From assembly GCA_018700525.1 (NCBI GenBank), contig JABITN010000137.1:1-64000 (forward strand): 64,000 nt of DNA, read 5' to 3'. Shown here in pieces: positions 1-9,064 of the stretch; position 1 is the first letter of the stretch; each line of letters begins with the position of its first letter. The stretch is from Opitutales bacterium. GTDB taxonomy: Bacteria > Verrucomicrobiota > Verrucomicrobiia > Opitutales > Opitutaceae. The notes under the pieces were generated by a model. The model made no database searches. It worked only from the letters and a program-made list of their open reading frames with translations, and was not told where the DNA came from. The position numbers and the translations under genes are program-made.

Positions 1-18
1 AAGAGCTTCAAGGATGCG

Positions 19-963
19 TTACTCGGAACCAAAAAATGGAAATAACTCTAAGAGTTCTTTGGCATGAGGTCGTCTGCCGTATTCGCAGAGTTCGAACGCT
101 TCGGCGTATTTAACCGCGGAGCCTTTCTCTTTGCCGTAGAGCTCTATTAGCCTAGGGCGAAATCGATTGGCGATGTTAGCATAGCGGCGTTTCATGCTTT
201 CTGCTAATTGAGCTTTCCGCTTTGCTCGTTCGGGCCCTTCCTGGGGAACTGGAATGACGCTTTCGAAATCGCGCGTGGCCCAGTAGCTTTCGATTTGAGA
301 TTCAAGTTTCCAAAGCGCGTCGATCTTTTGAGCGACGACATCGTCAATGTTAACGACGATTTCCGGATCCATAGGATGGGGCTTTTGAAATCCATCTTCG
401 GTGTAGAGAAATACCGGGTTCTTCGTTAAGTTCGGTACCGATGGAAGGAAGGACTTTACGATTACCATGAAGGCGGCGTCCTGGACGAGTATTCCTGTGT
501 AGCGATGATCGGGATGGTAGTCGTTTGGGCGATGGGCTATGACGATGTCCGCTTTCCATTCTCTAATGGATTTCGTGACTAAGCGGCGGTTTTCTAGGGT
601 TGGCATTATTTCGCCGTCGTGGAGGTCATATACTTCCGTAGCTTCTACGCCGAGAATCTTGTCAGCTTCTTCGACCTCCTGAGTGCGTCGTTTGGCGAGC
701 TGGGCGCCCGCTTGAACTGCGTGGCCAATATCGCCATTTGTAGTGGATACGAACTTTACGTGATGCCCCATCGATGCCCATAGGGCGGCAGTGCCTCCCG
801 CTTCTAATTCCGCATCGTCCGGATGGGCTCCGAAAACGATGATGCGGAGTTTTCCATCGTCAGGAATAACGTCATTTGCAAAGGCCGTAGCGCAAAAAGA
901 AGAAAACAAGATCGAAGCAATTAGCAGAATATGTGGGAGTGAAATAAATGGGGTAGAACGCAT
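19..963 (-). CDS. PIG-L family deacetylase (LmbE-like), secreted
   Basis: A 314-residue zinc-dependent N-deacetylase of the PIG-L/LmbE fold, a family that removes N-acetyl groups from GlcNAc-type sugars. The metal motif AHPDDAE is at residues 46-52, and a downstream YHPDHR (about 149-154) supplies the third zinc ligand. The first 30 residues form a signal peptide ending TAFA, so the enzyme is probably exported. The ATG at 961-963 was chosen because the frame upstream of it (to 1164) does not look like protein and would bury the signal peptide. It is transcribed away from the sugar ABC operon. The substrate is unknown; verrucomicrobial and planctomycetal secreted PIG-L proteins usually sit in polysaccharide loci. 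Confidence 0.85.
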   Translation of the reverse strand: MRSTPFISLPHILLIASILFSSFCATAFANDVIPDDGKLRIIVFGAHPDDAELEAGGTAALWASMGHHVKFVSTTNGDIGHAVQAGAQLAKRRTQEVEEADKILGVEATEVYDLHDGEIMPTLENRRLVTKSIREWKADIVIAHRPNDYHPDHRYTGILVQDAAFMVIVKSFLPSVPNLTKNPVFLYTEDGFQKPHPMDPEIVVNIDDVVAQKIDALWKLESQIESYWATRDFESVIPVPQEGPERAKRKAQLAESMKRRYANIANRFRPRLIELYGKEKGSAVKYAEAFELCEYGRRPHAKELLELFPFFGSE

Positions 964-1360
964 AGTGAGATAAAGTTTATAGGGGGTTTTTGAAAAGGCG
1001 AGCTTAAGAACGGGTCTCGATGAATTGGGGATGTAGTTCCTTTCATGTGTACGAAAAAACGAATACATAAAAGTGGCCGAAAAGTTATCGCTTGAAAATT
1101 TTGTAGCGATAGATCCACTGCATTTACTTGTGCCTATTTCGCTTGAAGATGCGCAGCAGATCATCAGGTAGCCATGAGTTGTGGTGGTGTACTCTGTTTA
1201 ATTAATTGAGGCTTTAAATGTCGGATATCTCGGGATTCGCGACTACTCGTGAACTGAAGCGCGTTGGGCTTGTTTTACGTTTTGTATCGTTGGGCGTTCT
1301 CGGAGCTTGCTCCGAGAAGGAATATAACCGATACCTTTTGCGATATCGATTTTCCCCTCT
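964..1360. promoter_or_regulatory. Divergent intergenic region with a hairpin upstream of the ABC operon
   Basis: About 400 bases between the divergent PIG-L gene and the ABC ATPase gene, with no convincing gene. A perfect 9-bp stem with a CTTG loop (1297-1318) lies about 45 bases before the ATPase start. It could be a leader hairpin or a relic of a repeat. Promoters for both directions must lie here, but no box is clear enough to call. Confidence 0.35.
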
Positions 1361-2872
1361 ATGATTGATTCCCCCGCTGACTTCGAAACTCCAATCCTTG
1401 AAATGAGGGATATCGTGAAATCTTTTCCGGGAGTAAAGGCATTGAAGGGCGTGTCCTTGGAATTGCGATCAGGAGAGGCCTTGGGGTTGATTGGCGAAAA
1501 TGGGGCAGGCAAGAGTACCTTAATCAAAGCCCTGGGCGGTGTGCATTTGCCGGATTCAGGTGATATTCGTCTTGCGGGTAGAGAGGTATCGCTACGCTCG
1601 CCGTCAATTTCGCAATCGGAGGGGATTGCTATTATTCACCAGGAGTTCAGTTTGGCTCCTAATTTGAATTCTCGTGAAAATCTGTTCTTGGGTAAGGAGA
1701 AGACGCAGTACGGGTTTATCGATTATCGAAGCGAAGAAGAGCAGGCTCGGATTTTGTTCGAGAGTTTGGGTATGAAAATCGATCTCGATAGGCGCTGTTG
1801 CGATCTGACTGTCGCTGAACAGCAGACGGTCGAGATTGCGCGGGCGCTAGCTTCGGATGCTCGAATTATCGTGATGGACGAGCCGACGGCTGCTTTGAGT
1901 CAGCAAGAAGTCGATAAGCTTCTTGCTATAATCGAAGATCTGAAGCGGAAAGGCATCGCTATCATATATATCAGTCATCGATTGGAAGAGGTGCTTTCTT
2001 TGGCCGATCGCATTACGGTTTTGCGCGATGGTGAAACGGTCGCAGAGGAAACGAATGTTTCAGGCGTATCCAAAAAACAGTTGATAGAATGGATGGTAGG
2101 AAGGTCGTTGGATGAAGAGTTTCCGAAACGCAACCCAACGATAGGTCCTGTTCGTCTCAGCGTAAAAGGGCTTTCACGAGGTCAGGCCGTTCAGAACGCG
2201 AACTTCGATTTACGAGGTGGGGAAGTGCTCGGGATTGCCGGTTTGGTAGGTTCGGGCAGAACAGAGCTGGCTCGGTTGTTGTTTGGAGCGGATAAAGCGG
2301 ATACAGGAAGCGTTACGCTAGACGGCGAAGCGGTGGAATTCGAGAATCCGAGATATGCGATCGAGAGAGGAATTTGTTTGCTCACCGAAGATCGTAAAGA
2401 ACAAGGATTGATTCTCGTTCATTCCGCTGTGGAGAATTTCGGCCTCCCGAATTTGAAGGTTTTCGTTCGAAACGTATTGCTAGATCAGGGAAAGGAGCGA
2501 ACTGCTTTTGAGGCCTACGTGGACAGTCTAAAGATTAAGGTGTCGAGCGTGTCGCAGCAGGTAGGGAATCTGTCAGGCGGCAATCAGCAAAAAGTCGTGT
2601 TGGCCAAGTGGCTGCAGCGAAATGCGGATATTCTGATTTTCGACGAACCGACGCGCGGAATTGATGTGGGGGCCAAGTACGAAATCTATTTGCTGATCAA
2701 TCAACTAGTGGCGGCGGGCAAGTCAGTCCTATTGATTAGCAGCGAGCTCTCTGAGGTGATTGGAATGAGCGATCGGATTCTCGTGATGCGGGAAGGGCGG
2801 ATTCAAGGGGAGATTGAAAACGGACAGGGAACCACTCAGGAGGCGATATTGAGCATGGCTTTGGATACGTAA
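1361..2872 (+). CDS. Sugar ABC transporter, duplicated ATP-binding protein (RbsA/MglA type)
   Basis: A 503-residue ATPase energising import of a sugar. It has the two tandem nucleotide-binding domains typical of ribose/galactose importers. The first has Walker A GENGAGKST at 45-53 and an AEQQ-type signature. The second has a degenerate Walker A (GLVGSGRTEL) but an intact LSGGNQQK signature, as is normal in this family. Length matches RbsA/MglA. The permease starts 8 bases downstream, so the two are co-transcribed; the binding protein and an exported sugar dehydrogenase follow. The sugar cannot be read from the sequence. Confidence 0.93.
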   Translation: MIDSPADFETPILEMRDIVKSFPGVKALKGVSLELRSGEALGLIGENGAGKSTLIKALGGVHLPDSGDIRLAGREVSLRSPSISQSEGIAIIHQEFSLAPNLNSRENLFLGKEKTQYGFIDYRSEEEQARILFESLGMKIDLDRRCCDLTVAEQQTVEIARALASDARIIVMDEPTAALSQQEVDKLLAIIEDLKRKGIAIIYISHRLEEVLSLADRITVLRDGETVAEETNVSGVSKKQLIEWMVGRSLDEEFPKRNPTIGPVRLSVKGLSRGQAVQNANFDLRGGEVLGIAGLVGSGRTELARLLFGADKADTGSVTLDGEAVEFENPRYAIERGICLLTEDRKEQGLILVHSAVENFGLPNLKVFVRNVLLDQGKERTAFEAYVDSLKIKVSSVSQQVGNLSGGNQQKVVLAKWLQRNADILIFDEPTRGIDVGAKYEIYLLINQLVAAGKSVLLISSELSEVIGMSDRILVMREGRIQGEIENGQGTTQEAILSMALDT

Positions 2873-2880
2873 ATGGGCAT

Positions 2881-4230
2881 ATGAAGATTTTTGGCATTAC
2901 GAAAATTCGCTTGGGCGATTACGGTATGGTTCTGGCGCTTCTCGCGCTTTGCGTATTGTTCAGCCTACTTACATTGAAACGGCAGTCGGGAGATGGTTTT
3001 CAGGCGGTCGCTGAATTGATTAATGTAATTGAAAATAAACTACCGAAGGAACAAGTGGTTTTGGTCGTAGGGGCAGTGAATACGGATTCCGCTGCGCTAG
3101 CGGAAGCAGTGTATGCGGAAGCTAGGGAAAAGGGATTTGAAAGGACGCGTTTGTTGGTGGGAAGCCCGCGGGATCTGCGTTTGGTTTTAGATGAATTGAT
3201 CGAGGAAGAAGCGTTTTTGGGAGGGATCGTTACTGGCGGAGATGCTGCGAAATGGCTCGTTTGGGACCAGATAGGGCAAAATTATCCTGCATTCGCTGGC
3301 GTTCGAATCGCAACTCCGAGCGAGCGACTCTGGCCGGATTTTCTCAAGGCTTCCAATCTGCTGGCAATCGTGGAGCGCATTGTGGTTATCGCGATTATTG
3401 CGATTGGAATGACGTTAGTAATTATCACGGCTGGAATCGATTTGTCTGTAGGCAGTCTCATTGCGCTATCGGCAGTAATTAGCGCCTCGGTAGTGCAGAT
3501 TCTGGGCGGTCCGGAGGCTTCGGGATGGGTGGTCGCATTGGGCTTTCTTTCCGGGATTTTGAGTTGCGGCCTGATTGGCTTGATGGCGGGGGGATTGGTG
3601 TCGCGATTCAAGCTGCCCGCCTTTATCGTGACGCTTGGTGTGATGATGATGGCTCGTGGCCTGGCTTTCATGACTACGGGTGGGTTCTCCATTGATCAGG
3701 TTCCGGACTCATTCGTATGGCTCGCTCAGGGACGTCTGGCGGGCATCCCGAATACGGTCTTATTGCTGCTGGTGATCTACGGAGCGGCTCATGTATTTAT
3801 GACGCGAACACGCTATGGTCGCTACATTTACGCAGTGGGAGGAAACGCGGAAGCTGCTCGACTTACGGGCGTTCCGGTAGGAGCTGTGGTTGCCTTGGTC
3901 TACACCGTCAGTGGCCTAGCGGCTGGTCTAGGCGGGTGCCTGCAAGCGTCGCTGGTGCGAGCGGCGGCTCCTAACATGGCCAATATGTACGAGCTCTATG
4001 TGATCGCTGCGGTCGTTGTGGGAGGCACCAGCCTTTCCGGTGGATCGGGAAAGGTATTGGGTACCCTGATTGGAGCGTTTATAATAGCGGTGATCCAGAA
4101 TGGAATGAACCTGCTTGGCATTCAAAGCTATACGCAGATGTTCACTCTTGGAGGGGTGATTGTGATCGCGGTACTTTTGGATAAGGCGCGACAAAGCGGA
4201 GGAATACGTCAGTTTTTGGCGGGGAATTAG
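2881..4230 (+). CDS. Sugar ABC transporter permease (RbsC type) with inserted periplasmic domain
   Basis: A 449-residue inner-membrane permease. The C-terminal 300 residues are a normal RbsC-like core, including the conserved GIDLSVGS motif near residues 185-192. The N-terminus differs: TM1 spans about 14-33, then about 115 soluble residues (34-150) come before the next helices. The insert alternates hydrophobic strands (VVLVVGAV, LGGIVTGG) with charged helices, suggesting a small Rossmann-like domain. RbsC proteins are usually about 320 residues, so this is a real family variant. The insert could interact with the binding protein, but that is inference. Confidence 0.9.
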   Translation: MKIFGITKIRLGDYGMVLALLALCVLFSLLTLKRQSGDGFQAVAELINVIENKLPKEQVVLVVGAVNTDSAALAEAVYAEAREKGFERTRLLVGSPRDLRLVLDELIEEEAFLGGIVTGGDAAKWLVWDQIGQNYPAFAGVRIATPSERLWPDFLKASNLLAIVERIVVIAIIAIGMTLVIITAGIDLSVGSLIALSAVISASVVQILGGPEASGWVVALGFLSGILSCGLIGLMAGGLVSRFKLPAFIVTLGVMMMARGLAFMTTGGFSIDQVPDSFVWLAQGRLAGIPNTVLLLLVIYGAAHVFMTRTRYGRYIYAVGGNAEAARLTGVPVGAVVALVYTVSGLAAGLGGCLQASLVRAAAPNMANMYELYVIAAVVVGGTSLSGGSGKVLGTLIGAFIIAVIQNGMNLLGIQSYTQMFTLGGVIVIAVLLDKARQSGGIRQFLAGN

Positions 4231-4502
4231 GACCTATTGGGCGAATTTGTTGAATGAGTAAACGGGTAGGGCGAGAGCGTCCTGTATCGATTAGTGATAT
4301 GGTGGACGCATGGGGGGTAACTTAGGGCTAAACAGTTGGACTTATTGCTGATCTCACGCCGAACCCTCGGCGTAGCTACGGCACAGCGCGAGGTGGATTT
4401 GCTTCGCCATCTGCGTTTCGATTCGTTGCCGATTTGTCCGTATCATCGGAAAAGGATTTCGGCAGTTGCGTACTTCTGAAATTTCGTCTTTTTTCCCTTA
4501 CT
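4231..4502 (+). promoter_or_regulatory. Intergenic segment with 7-bp hairpin between permease and binding-protein genes
   Basis: A 270-base gap inside an otherwise tight operon. It contains a perfect 7-bp stem with an ACCC loop at 4356-4373 and no T-run after it. Stem-loops at this position in importer operons often protect or set the level of the binding-protein transcript; here that role is inferred. A separate promoter for the binding protein is also possible. Confidence 0.35.
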
Positions 4503-5474
4503 ATGTCCATTCGTTCTATTCATCCCCTTTTGTTATCCCTTGTCACCTTATTCATGAGCGCTTGCTCGGATTCGACGAAAACCCGTTCCGGCGTTGAAGA
4601 ACGGGGGAAGATCGGCATGACCTGTATGTCTCTGACGAATCCGTTTTTCAAGCTGATCGCCAATGTAATGGAGGAGGAAGCGGGAAAGCATGGATACAAG
4701 TTGGTAGCCCTGGATGGCGCTAATGATGGGGCGGCTCAGAATGCTCAGTTAGCTGATTTCGTAGCGCAGGGCTATGATGCGATTTTTTTGAATCCGGCGG
4801 ATTCGAAAGCAGCGGCGGAAGGAGTTCGCAAGGCACATGCGGCTGGCATTCCTGTATTTACTTTCGATATACAGATTGATGATGCGGAGGTTAGGGAAAT
4901 GGTCGTTTCGCATATCGGAAGCGATAACTTTCAGGGCGGTCAGCTCGCAGGAGAGAGCATGATGAAAGCCACAGGAAATAAAGGGCGGATTGCGATCGTT
5001 GGATTGCCGGAGGTTTCGTCGTGTATTCTTCGAGTAGAAGGTTTCAAGGATCACCTATCGAAAAACGGGGGTAATTTAGAAATCGTCACCGAGTTAAACG
5101 GTAAAGGAAATCGAAATGAAGGCTTTGCAGTGACGACTGATATCTTGCAGGCGCATCCGGATATAGTGGGCATTTTCGCGATTAACGATCCTTCAGGTTT
5201 GGGAGCTTTCGCGGCAGTAGCCAAAGCGAATAAGACAGATCAAATTACAATCGTAGCATTCGATGCTTCGCCAGCCGGGAAGCAGGGAGTGTTTGAACGG
5301 AAGCTATACGATACGCCGCAGCAGTATCCGCGAAAAATGGCTGTCGGAACGGTTCAGTCTTTCATTCGGCATCTAGAAGGAGAAGAGGTCGAAAAACGTA
5401 TTTTCATTCCTTGTTCGCATTACTACTACGATACTGCAGTCGAAGATGAGAGCAGGATTTCCGAGCGATGGTAG
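4503..5474 (+). CDS. Sugar ABC transporter substrate-binding lipoprotein (Peripla_BP_4)
   Basis: A 323-residue type-I periplasmic binding protein that captures sugar and delivers it to the permease. The ATG at 4503 gives a lipoprotein signal with the lipobox ending MSAC (Cys21); the longer frame from 4434 would bury it. The mature part begins KIGMTCMSLTNPFF, the usual first strand of ribose-binding-type proteins, and contains VVSHIGSDNFQGG and the hinge segment IFAINDPSG typical of RbsB relatives. It is the third gene of the importer set. The exact ligand is unknown. Confidence 0.9.
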   Translation: MSIRSIHPLLLSLVTLFMSACSDSTKTRSGVEERGKIGMTCMSLTNPFFKLIANVMEEEAGKHGYKLVALDGANDGAAQNAQLADFVAQGYDAIFLNPADSKAAAEGVRKAHAAGIPVFTFDIQIDDAEVREMVVSHIGSDNFQGGQLAGESMMKATGNKGRIAIVGLPEVSSCILRVEGFKDHLSKNGGNLEIVTELNGKGNRNEGFAVTTDILQAHPDIVGIFAINDPSGLGAFAAVAKANKTDQITIVAFDASPAGKQGVFERKLYDTPQQYPRKMAVGTVQSFIRHLEGEEVEKRIFIPCSHYYYDTAVEDESRISERW

Positions 5475-5518
5475 GTGAGGCGGTCGGCAGTTGCTGATTT
5501 TGAGAATATGCTTTCGCT

Positions 5519-7798
5519 ATGAATTTAAAGTGCCTCGTTCTCTTGTTTTCGTTTGTTTTCACCGCCGTGAATGGAGAGGAGCGCGAAGGCTGGACGACGT
5601 CGCGAATCAAAGGAGCTCCTGAAACCCCGCCGCCGTATGTGGCTGAAACGGTTTGGCCGCATATTACGTTTAATCAGCCACTGGATATTACGTTGTTAGA
5701 ATCGGCAGGGTCGTTGTTTGTGACTGAACGCTTCGGGAAGATATGGCAGCTTCCGGCCGATCTGGAATCGCAGCCCGAAGCGGCTCGATTGATCGTCGAC
5801 ATGAAGGGACATATCCCGAATTTGAATCGCTTGTTGGGTTTGGCGTTTCATCCCGATTTCGCGAGTAATCGGAGATTCTATCTCTACTATGCATTGAATA
5901 CGCGAAGCCCGGGATTCGGTCTCGCACTAAGCGGGTTTGAAATGGATCGGAACTGGCAAGTGGTAGCAGGTAGTCAAGAGGAGCTTATGAACTTTCCAGC
6001 AGCGGGTCATACGGGGGGTGATATTCAGTTCGGGCCTGATGGGTTTCTGTATGTACCTATTGGCGATCTGGCTCCGCCGTCGCCGCCGGATTCGAATCTA
6101 TCGGGTCAAGATCTGAGCCAAATCGCTAGTAAGATTCTTCGAATCGATGTTGATGGTAGGGATCCTGGGCTTTCGTATCGCATTCCGAAAGACAATCCGT
6201 TTTTGGAAGTGGAAGGGGCACGACCTGAGATCTGGGCCTATGGTTTTCGGAATCCGTGGAAGTTGACGTTTCACCCGCAGACGGGCGAGCTTTGGGTTGG
6301 AGATGTGGGTTGGGAACTTTGGGAAATGGTTTACCGAGTTGAAAAAGGAGGGAATTACGGTTGGTCCGTCATGGAAGGTCCTTTGCCTACTAATTCGTAT
6401 CAAGAAACCGGGCCTACTGAAATATCGCCCCCAACGGCTACTTATGATCATTCTAAGGGTGCATCCATCACTGGAGGATACTTCTCTATGAGCGACCGGT
6501 TGCCTGGTCTTAAAAATTCGTATGTATACGGGGACTACGTGACCGGAAAGGTTTGGGCATTGGATTGGGATGGCCAAAAGGCTACGGGCATTCGAGAGAT
6601 CGCCGAAACACGGCAAGACATTGTTACGTTCGGTCAGGACGCTTCGGGCGATGTTCTTTTCTTGGAGCTCGTTCCGAATACTTCTTTGCAACGTTTCGCG
6701 GAAAATCCGAATGTGGGGCGTTCGGATACTTTTCCCAAACTACTTAGTGAAACGGGGGTTTTTAGCGATGTAGCGCGCCAATTGCCATCTCCCGGCGTGT
6801 ACGGGTTCGAAATTAATACGCCAATGTGGCAGGATGGCGCCGAATCGAATTACTGGGTGGCTATGCCTAGTGAATCTGGAATCGAAGCGAACGTGGAAGA
6901 TCGCCGCGGTTCTCCGCACATGAACTACGTGAAGCCGAAAAATATGGTTTTGGCTAAGACTATTCACAAAGATGGTTATCGGATTGAAACGCAGATACTC
7001 CACTTTGACGGCTATTGGAAAGGCTATAGCTATCAGTGGAATGATGATCAAAGCGATGCGCAATTAGTTGGTAAAGAAGGATTGGATACGGACGTATTGG
7101 GCGAGCCTTATCGTTTTTCGAGTCGCGATGAGTGCATTCGTTGTCACGGGAGCAATTTCAACCGACCGTTGGCCTTTTTTCCTGGGCAGATGAACCGAGA
7201 GGATCAGCTGCAGCGATTCAAAGACCTGGGAATTATCGACCAGGTATTCGTCGACATGGCGAACGTCCAGTCGTTGGTTGATCCGAGTGATGAAAGCGAG
7301 CCGATTGAATCGCGTGCTCGATCATGGATACATTCGAATTGCTCGCATTGTCACAAGGTTTCGGGAGGCTCGGGACTTACGGCTCAAATGAATGTGGCTG
7401 TTCCATCGAGTCAGCTTGAATTGATTGGTCACCTACCAAATCGAGGCTATTTCGGTCTGGAAGGCGCGCCGCAAATCGATCCGGGAAACCCTTACCGGTC
7501 GATTCTCTACTATCGTGTTGCGACGGAAGGAGGCGGTCATATGCCGATGATTGGGCCGAAAACACTGGATGATGAAGGCGTACGTTTGGTGCACGATTGG
7601 ATTCTCTCGCTTAATCCGCAAGTGGTGGTTGCCGAGCCAACGCTCGATCCACAAAGCGTTGAAGAAGCCTTGGGATTGTATCACGAAATCCAGTCTGGAA
7701 GATTGTCGCCCGAGGATCGAAAACGGGCGATCGACGCTTGCCTGAATCATTCCGACCCGTTTGTTGCGAATCTGTTTTTCGGTTTCTCCGAGGAGTAG
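5519..7798 (+). CDS. Secreted PQQ-dependent sugar dehydrogenase fused to a diheme cytochrome c domain
   Basis: A 759-residue exported protein with a signal peptide of about 19 residues. Residues about 40-390 are a GSDH-type beta-propeller (aldose/sorbosone dehydrogenase fold, PQQ cofactor). The C-terminal half matches the SO2930-type diheme module, with two CxxCH haem sites: CIRCH at 539-543 and CSHCH at 608-612. The enzyme could oxidise sugars in the periplasm and pass electrons through its own haems. It starts 44 bases after the binding-protein gene, so oxidation and import may be co-regulated. PQQ synthesis genes are not in the window. Domain assignment is firm; substrate is not. Confidence 0.85.
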   Translation: MNLKCLVLLFSFVFTAVNGEEREGWTTSRIKGAPETPPPYVAETVWPHITFNQPLDITLLESAGSLFVTERFGKIWQLPADLESQPEAARLIVDMKGHIPNLNRLLGLAFHPDFASNRRFYLYYALNTRSPGFGLALSGFEMDRNWQVVAGSQEELMNFPAAGHTGGDIQFGPDGFLYVPIGDLAPPSPPDSNLSGQDLSQIASKILRIDVDGRDPGLSYRIPKDNPFLEVEGARPEIWAYGFRNPWKLTFHPQTGELWVGDVGWELWEMVYRVEKGGNYGWSVMEGPLPTNSYQETGPTEISPPTATYDHSKGASITGGYFSMSDRLPGLKNSYVYGDYVTGKVWALDWDGQKATGIREIAETRQDIVTFGQDASGDVLFLELVPNTSLQRFAENPNVGRSDTFPKLLSETGVFSDVARQLPSPGVYGFEINTPMWQDGAESNYWVAMPSESGIEANVEDRRGSPHMNYVKPKNMVLAKTIHKDGYRIETQILHFDGYWKGYSYQWNDDQSDAQLVGKEGLDTDVLGEPYRFSSRDECIRCHGSNFNRPLAFFPGQMNREDQLQRFKDLGIIDQVFVDMANVQSLVDPSDESEPIESRARSWIHSNCSHCHKVSGGSGLTAQMNVAVPSSQLELIGHLPNRGYFGLEGAPQIDPGNPYRSILYYRVATEGGGHMPMIGPKTLDDEGVRLVHDWILSLNPQVVVAEPTLDPQSVEEALGLYHEIQSGRLSPEDRKRAIDACLNHSDPFVANLFFGFSEE

Positions 7799-7896
7799 TC
7801 GTTGCTAATCAGCCATCGGGTTGTGGATACGAATTTCAATAATTCTAGGAAACGAAGGGTATTCATGAAATCCACATTTCGGATTTAATGTAGGGA

Positions 7897-7925
7897 GCTT
7901 CGGAACGGCCGAAGCACTTTATTTA
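7897..7925 (+). terminator. Candidate terminator after the ABC/dehydrogenase operon
   Basis: A 7-bp stem (GCTTCGG/CCGAAGC, 7897-7915, loop AACGG) followed by ACTTTATTTA. It lies 100 bases past the dehydrogenase stop. The T-tract is interrupted, so this is a moderate candidate. The rest of the 350-base gap 7799-8151 shows no gene. Confidence 0.4.
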
Positions 7926-8151
7926 CAACAATTTGTACTGTAGAGCTGATGTTTTTATGCACCGCGTTTGTCTGGTTTTCGAATACCCTTGGTTTAGTAA
8001 GTAGATATCCAGGGGGAAGGTTCGCGAGAACTCTTAGGGTTTTCTCGAATCTCTTCTTCTTTTAGGGGACTAAGGGTTTAGAAAGTCGCGATCGATCGAA
8101 TTCCAATAGTTGGATAAAATTACGTATCGGGTTGACCTGTCTCTTCATTAA

Positions 8152-9012
8152 GTGTCCACTTTTCCGATCCCTCCCCTCGATCCCTCAATTATTCTTGATG
8201 CTAATAGGCAGGCATGCCTGCAAGGAGCGTCCTGCCTGTCATTGGTATTTCGCAAGCATTTCAGTTTATTTCGCTACTACGTAGACAGAGAAAGAAAAGT
8301 TGCTTTTGTGCTCAATCCTAAGGTGGGTACGACCTTTATTCGTAAGTGTCTTGTCGATGCCTTTGCTGAATTCTATTCGCAAGCTGATGCATCGAATGGT
8401 AGGTATCGTCTGCTTCATTCTGCTAGGAAAATGCCCATTGCTCCTCTAGCGGATTACTTTGATTTCCTGTGCAATCCCGATGGATACAAGATTTACTCCA
8501 TTGTCAGAAACCCTTACAAGCGACTTGTATCAGGTTGGCGGGATAAGTTCTATGATGGGCATTTCGCTAGCGAAAGCCATTCGGCAAGCGGTTATCCGCG
8601 TTCGATTCGAAAAGGAGTGCTTGCGGAGCTTCGGGCCTTTGCAAAGGCAAGAAATCTGCCTGGTGGCGAGAAAGACACGCTGGTGGCTTTTTCGACATTC
8701 GTCGAGTTTATCGCTAGTGGCGTTCATGGAAAACGAAACCACCACTGGGAAAGGCAAAGCGACGTGATTTTTTATTCGGATATTCCTTACACCCAAACGT
8801 TTCAAATGGAAAAGGGATTGGATAGAGCCCTGTATCCACTATTTAAAGATACTGAAGTGACTGAAAACTGGATCCTGCAAAGAGCGGGCTTTCCTTTCAA
8901 TGCTAGCTCCATCGATAAGGAGTCGCCGATTACGAGCGTTTTGGCCGACCGGATATACGAAATATTTGAAGATGATTTCGTATCGTTTGGTTATGCGAAA
9001 GAGGATTGGTAG
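8152..9012 (+). CDS. PAPS-dependent sulfotransferase family protein
   Basis: A 286-residue cytoplasmic sulfotransferase-like protein, predicted to move sulfate from PAPS onto a carbohydrate. Visible motifs are the 5'-phosphosulfate loop NPKVGTTFIRK (55-65) and the 3'-phosphate site SIVRNPYKRLVSGWR (116-130), as in the Sulfotransfer_2 group. The only upstream start is a GTG at 8152. A methyltransferase gene follows closely, so the pair may modify a surface polysaccharide. By eye this segment is more AT-rich than its neighbours, compatible with acquired surface-glycan genes; no composition was computed. It is notable beside an island devoted to removing sulfate. Confidence 0.75.
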   Translation: MSTFPIPPLDPSIILDANRQACLQGASCLSLVFRKHFSLFRYYVDRERKVAFVLNPKVGTTFIRKCLVDAFAEFYSQADASNGRYRLLHSARKMPIAPLADYFDFLCNPDGYKIYSIVRNPYKRLVSGWRDKFYDGHFASESHSASGYPRSIRKGVLAELRAFAKARNLPGGEKDTLVAFSTFVEFIASGVHGKRNHHWERQSDVIFYSDIPYTQTFQMEKGLDRALYPLFKDTEVTENWILQRAGFPFNASSIDKESPITSVLADRIYEIFEDDFVSFGYAKEDW

Positions 9013-9064
9013 GATTTGTGATTCTGTTTGACTGCAAGGGTTGAGAGGCTTGTTTTTCCATAAA

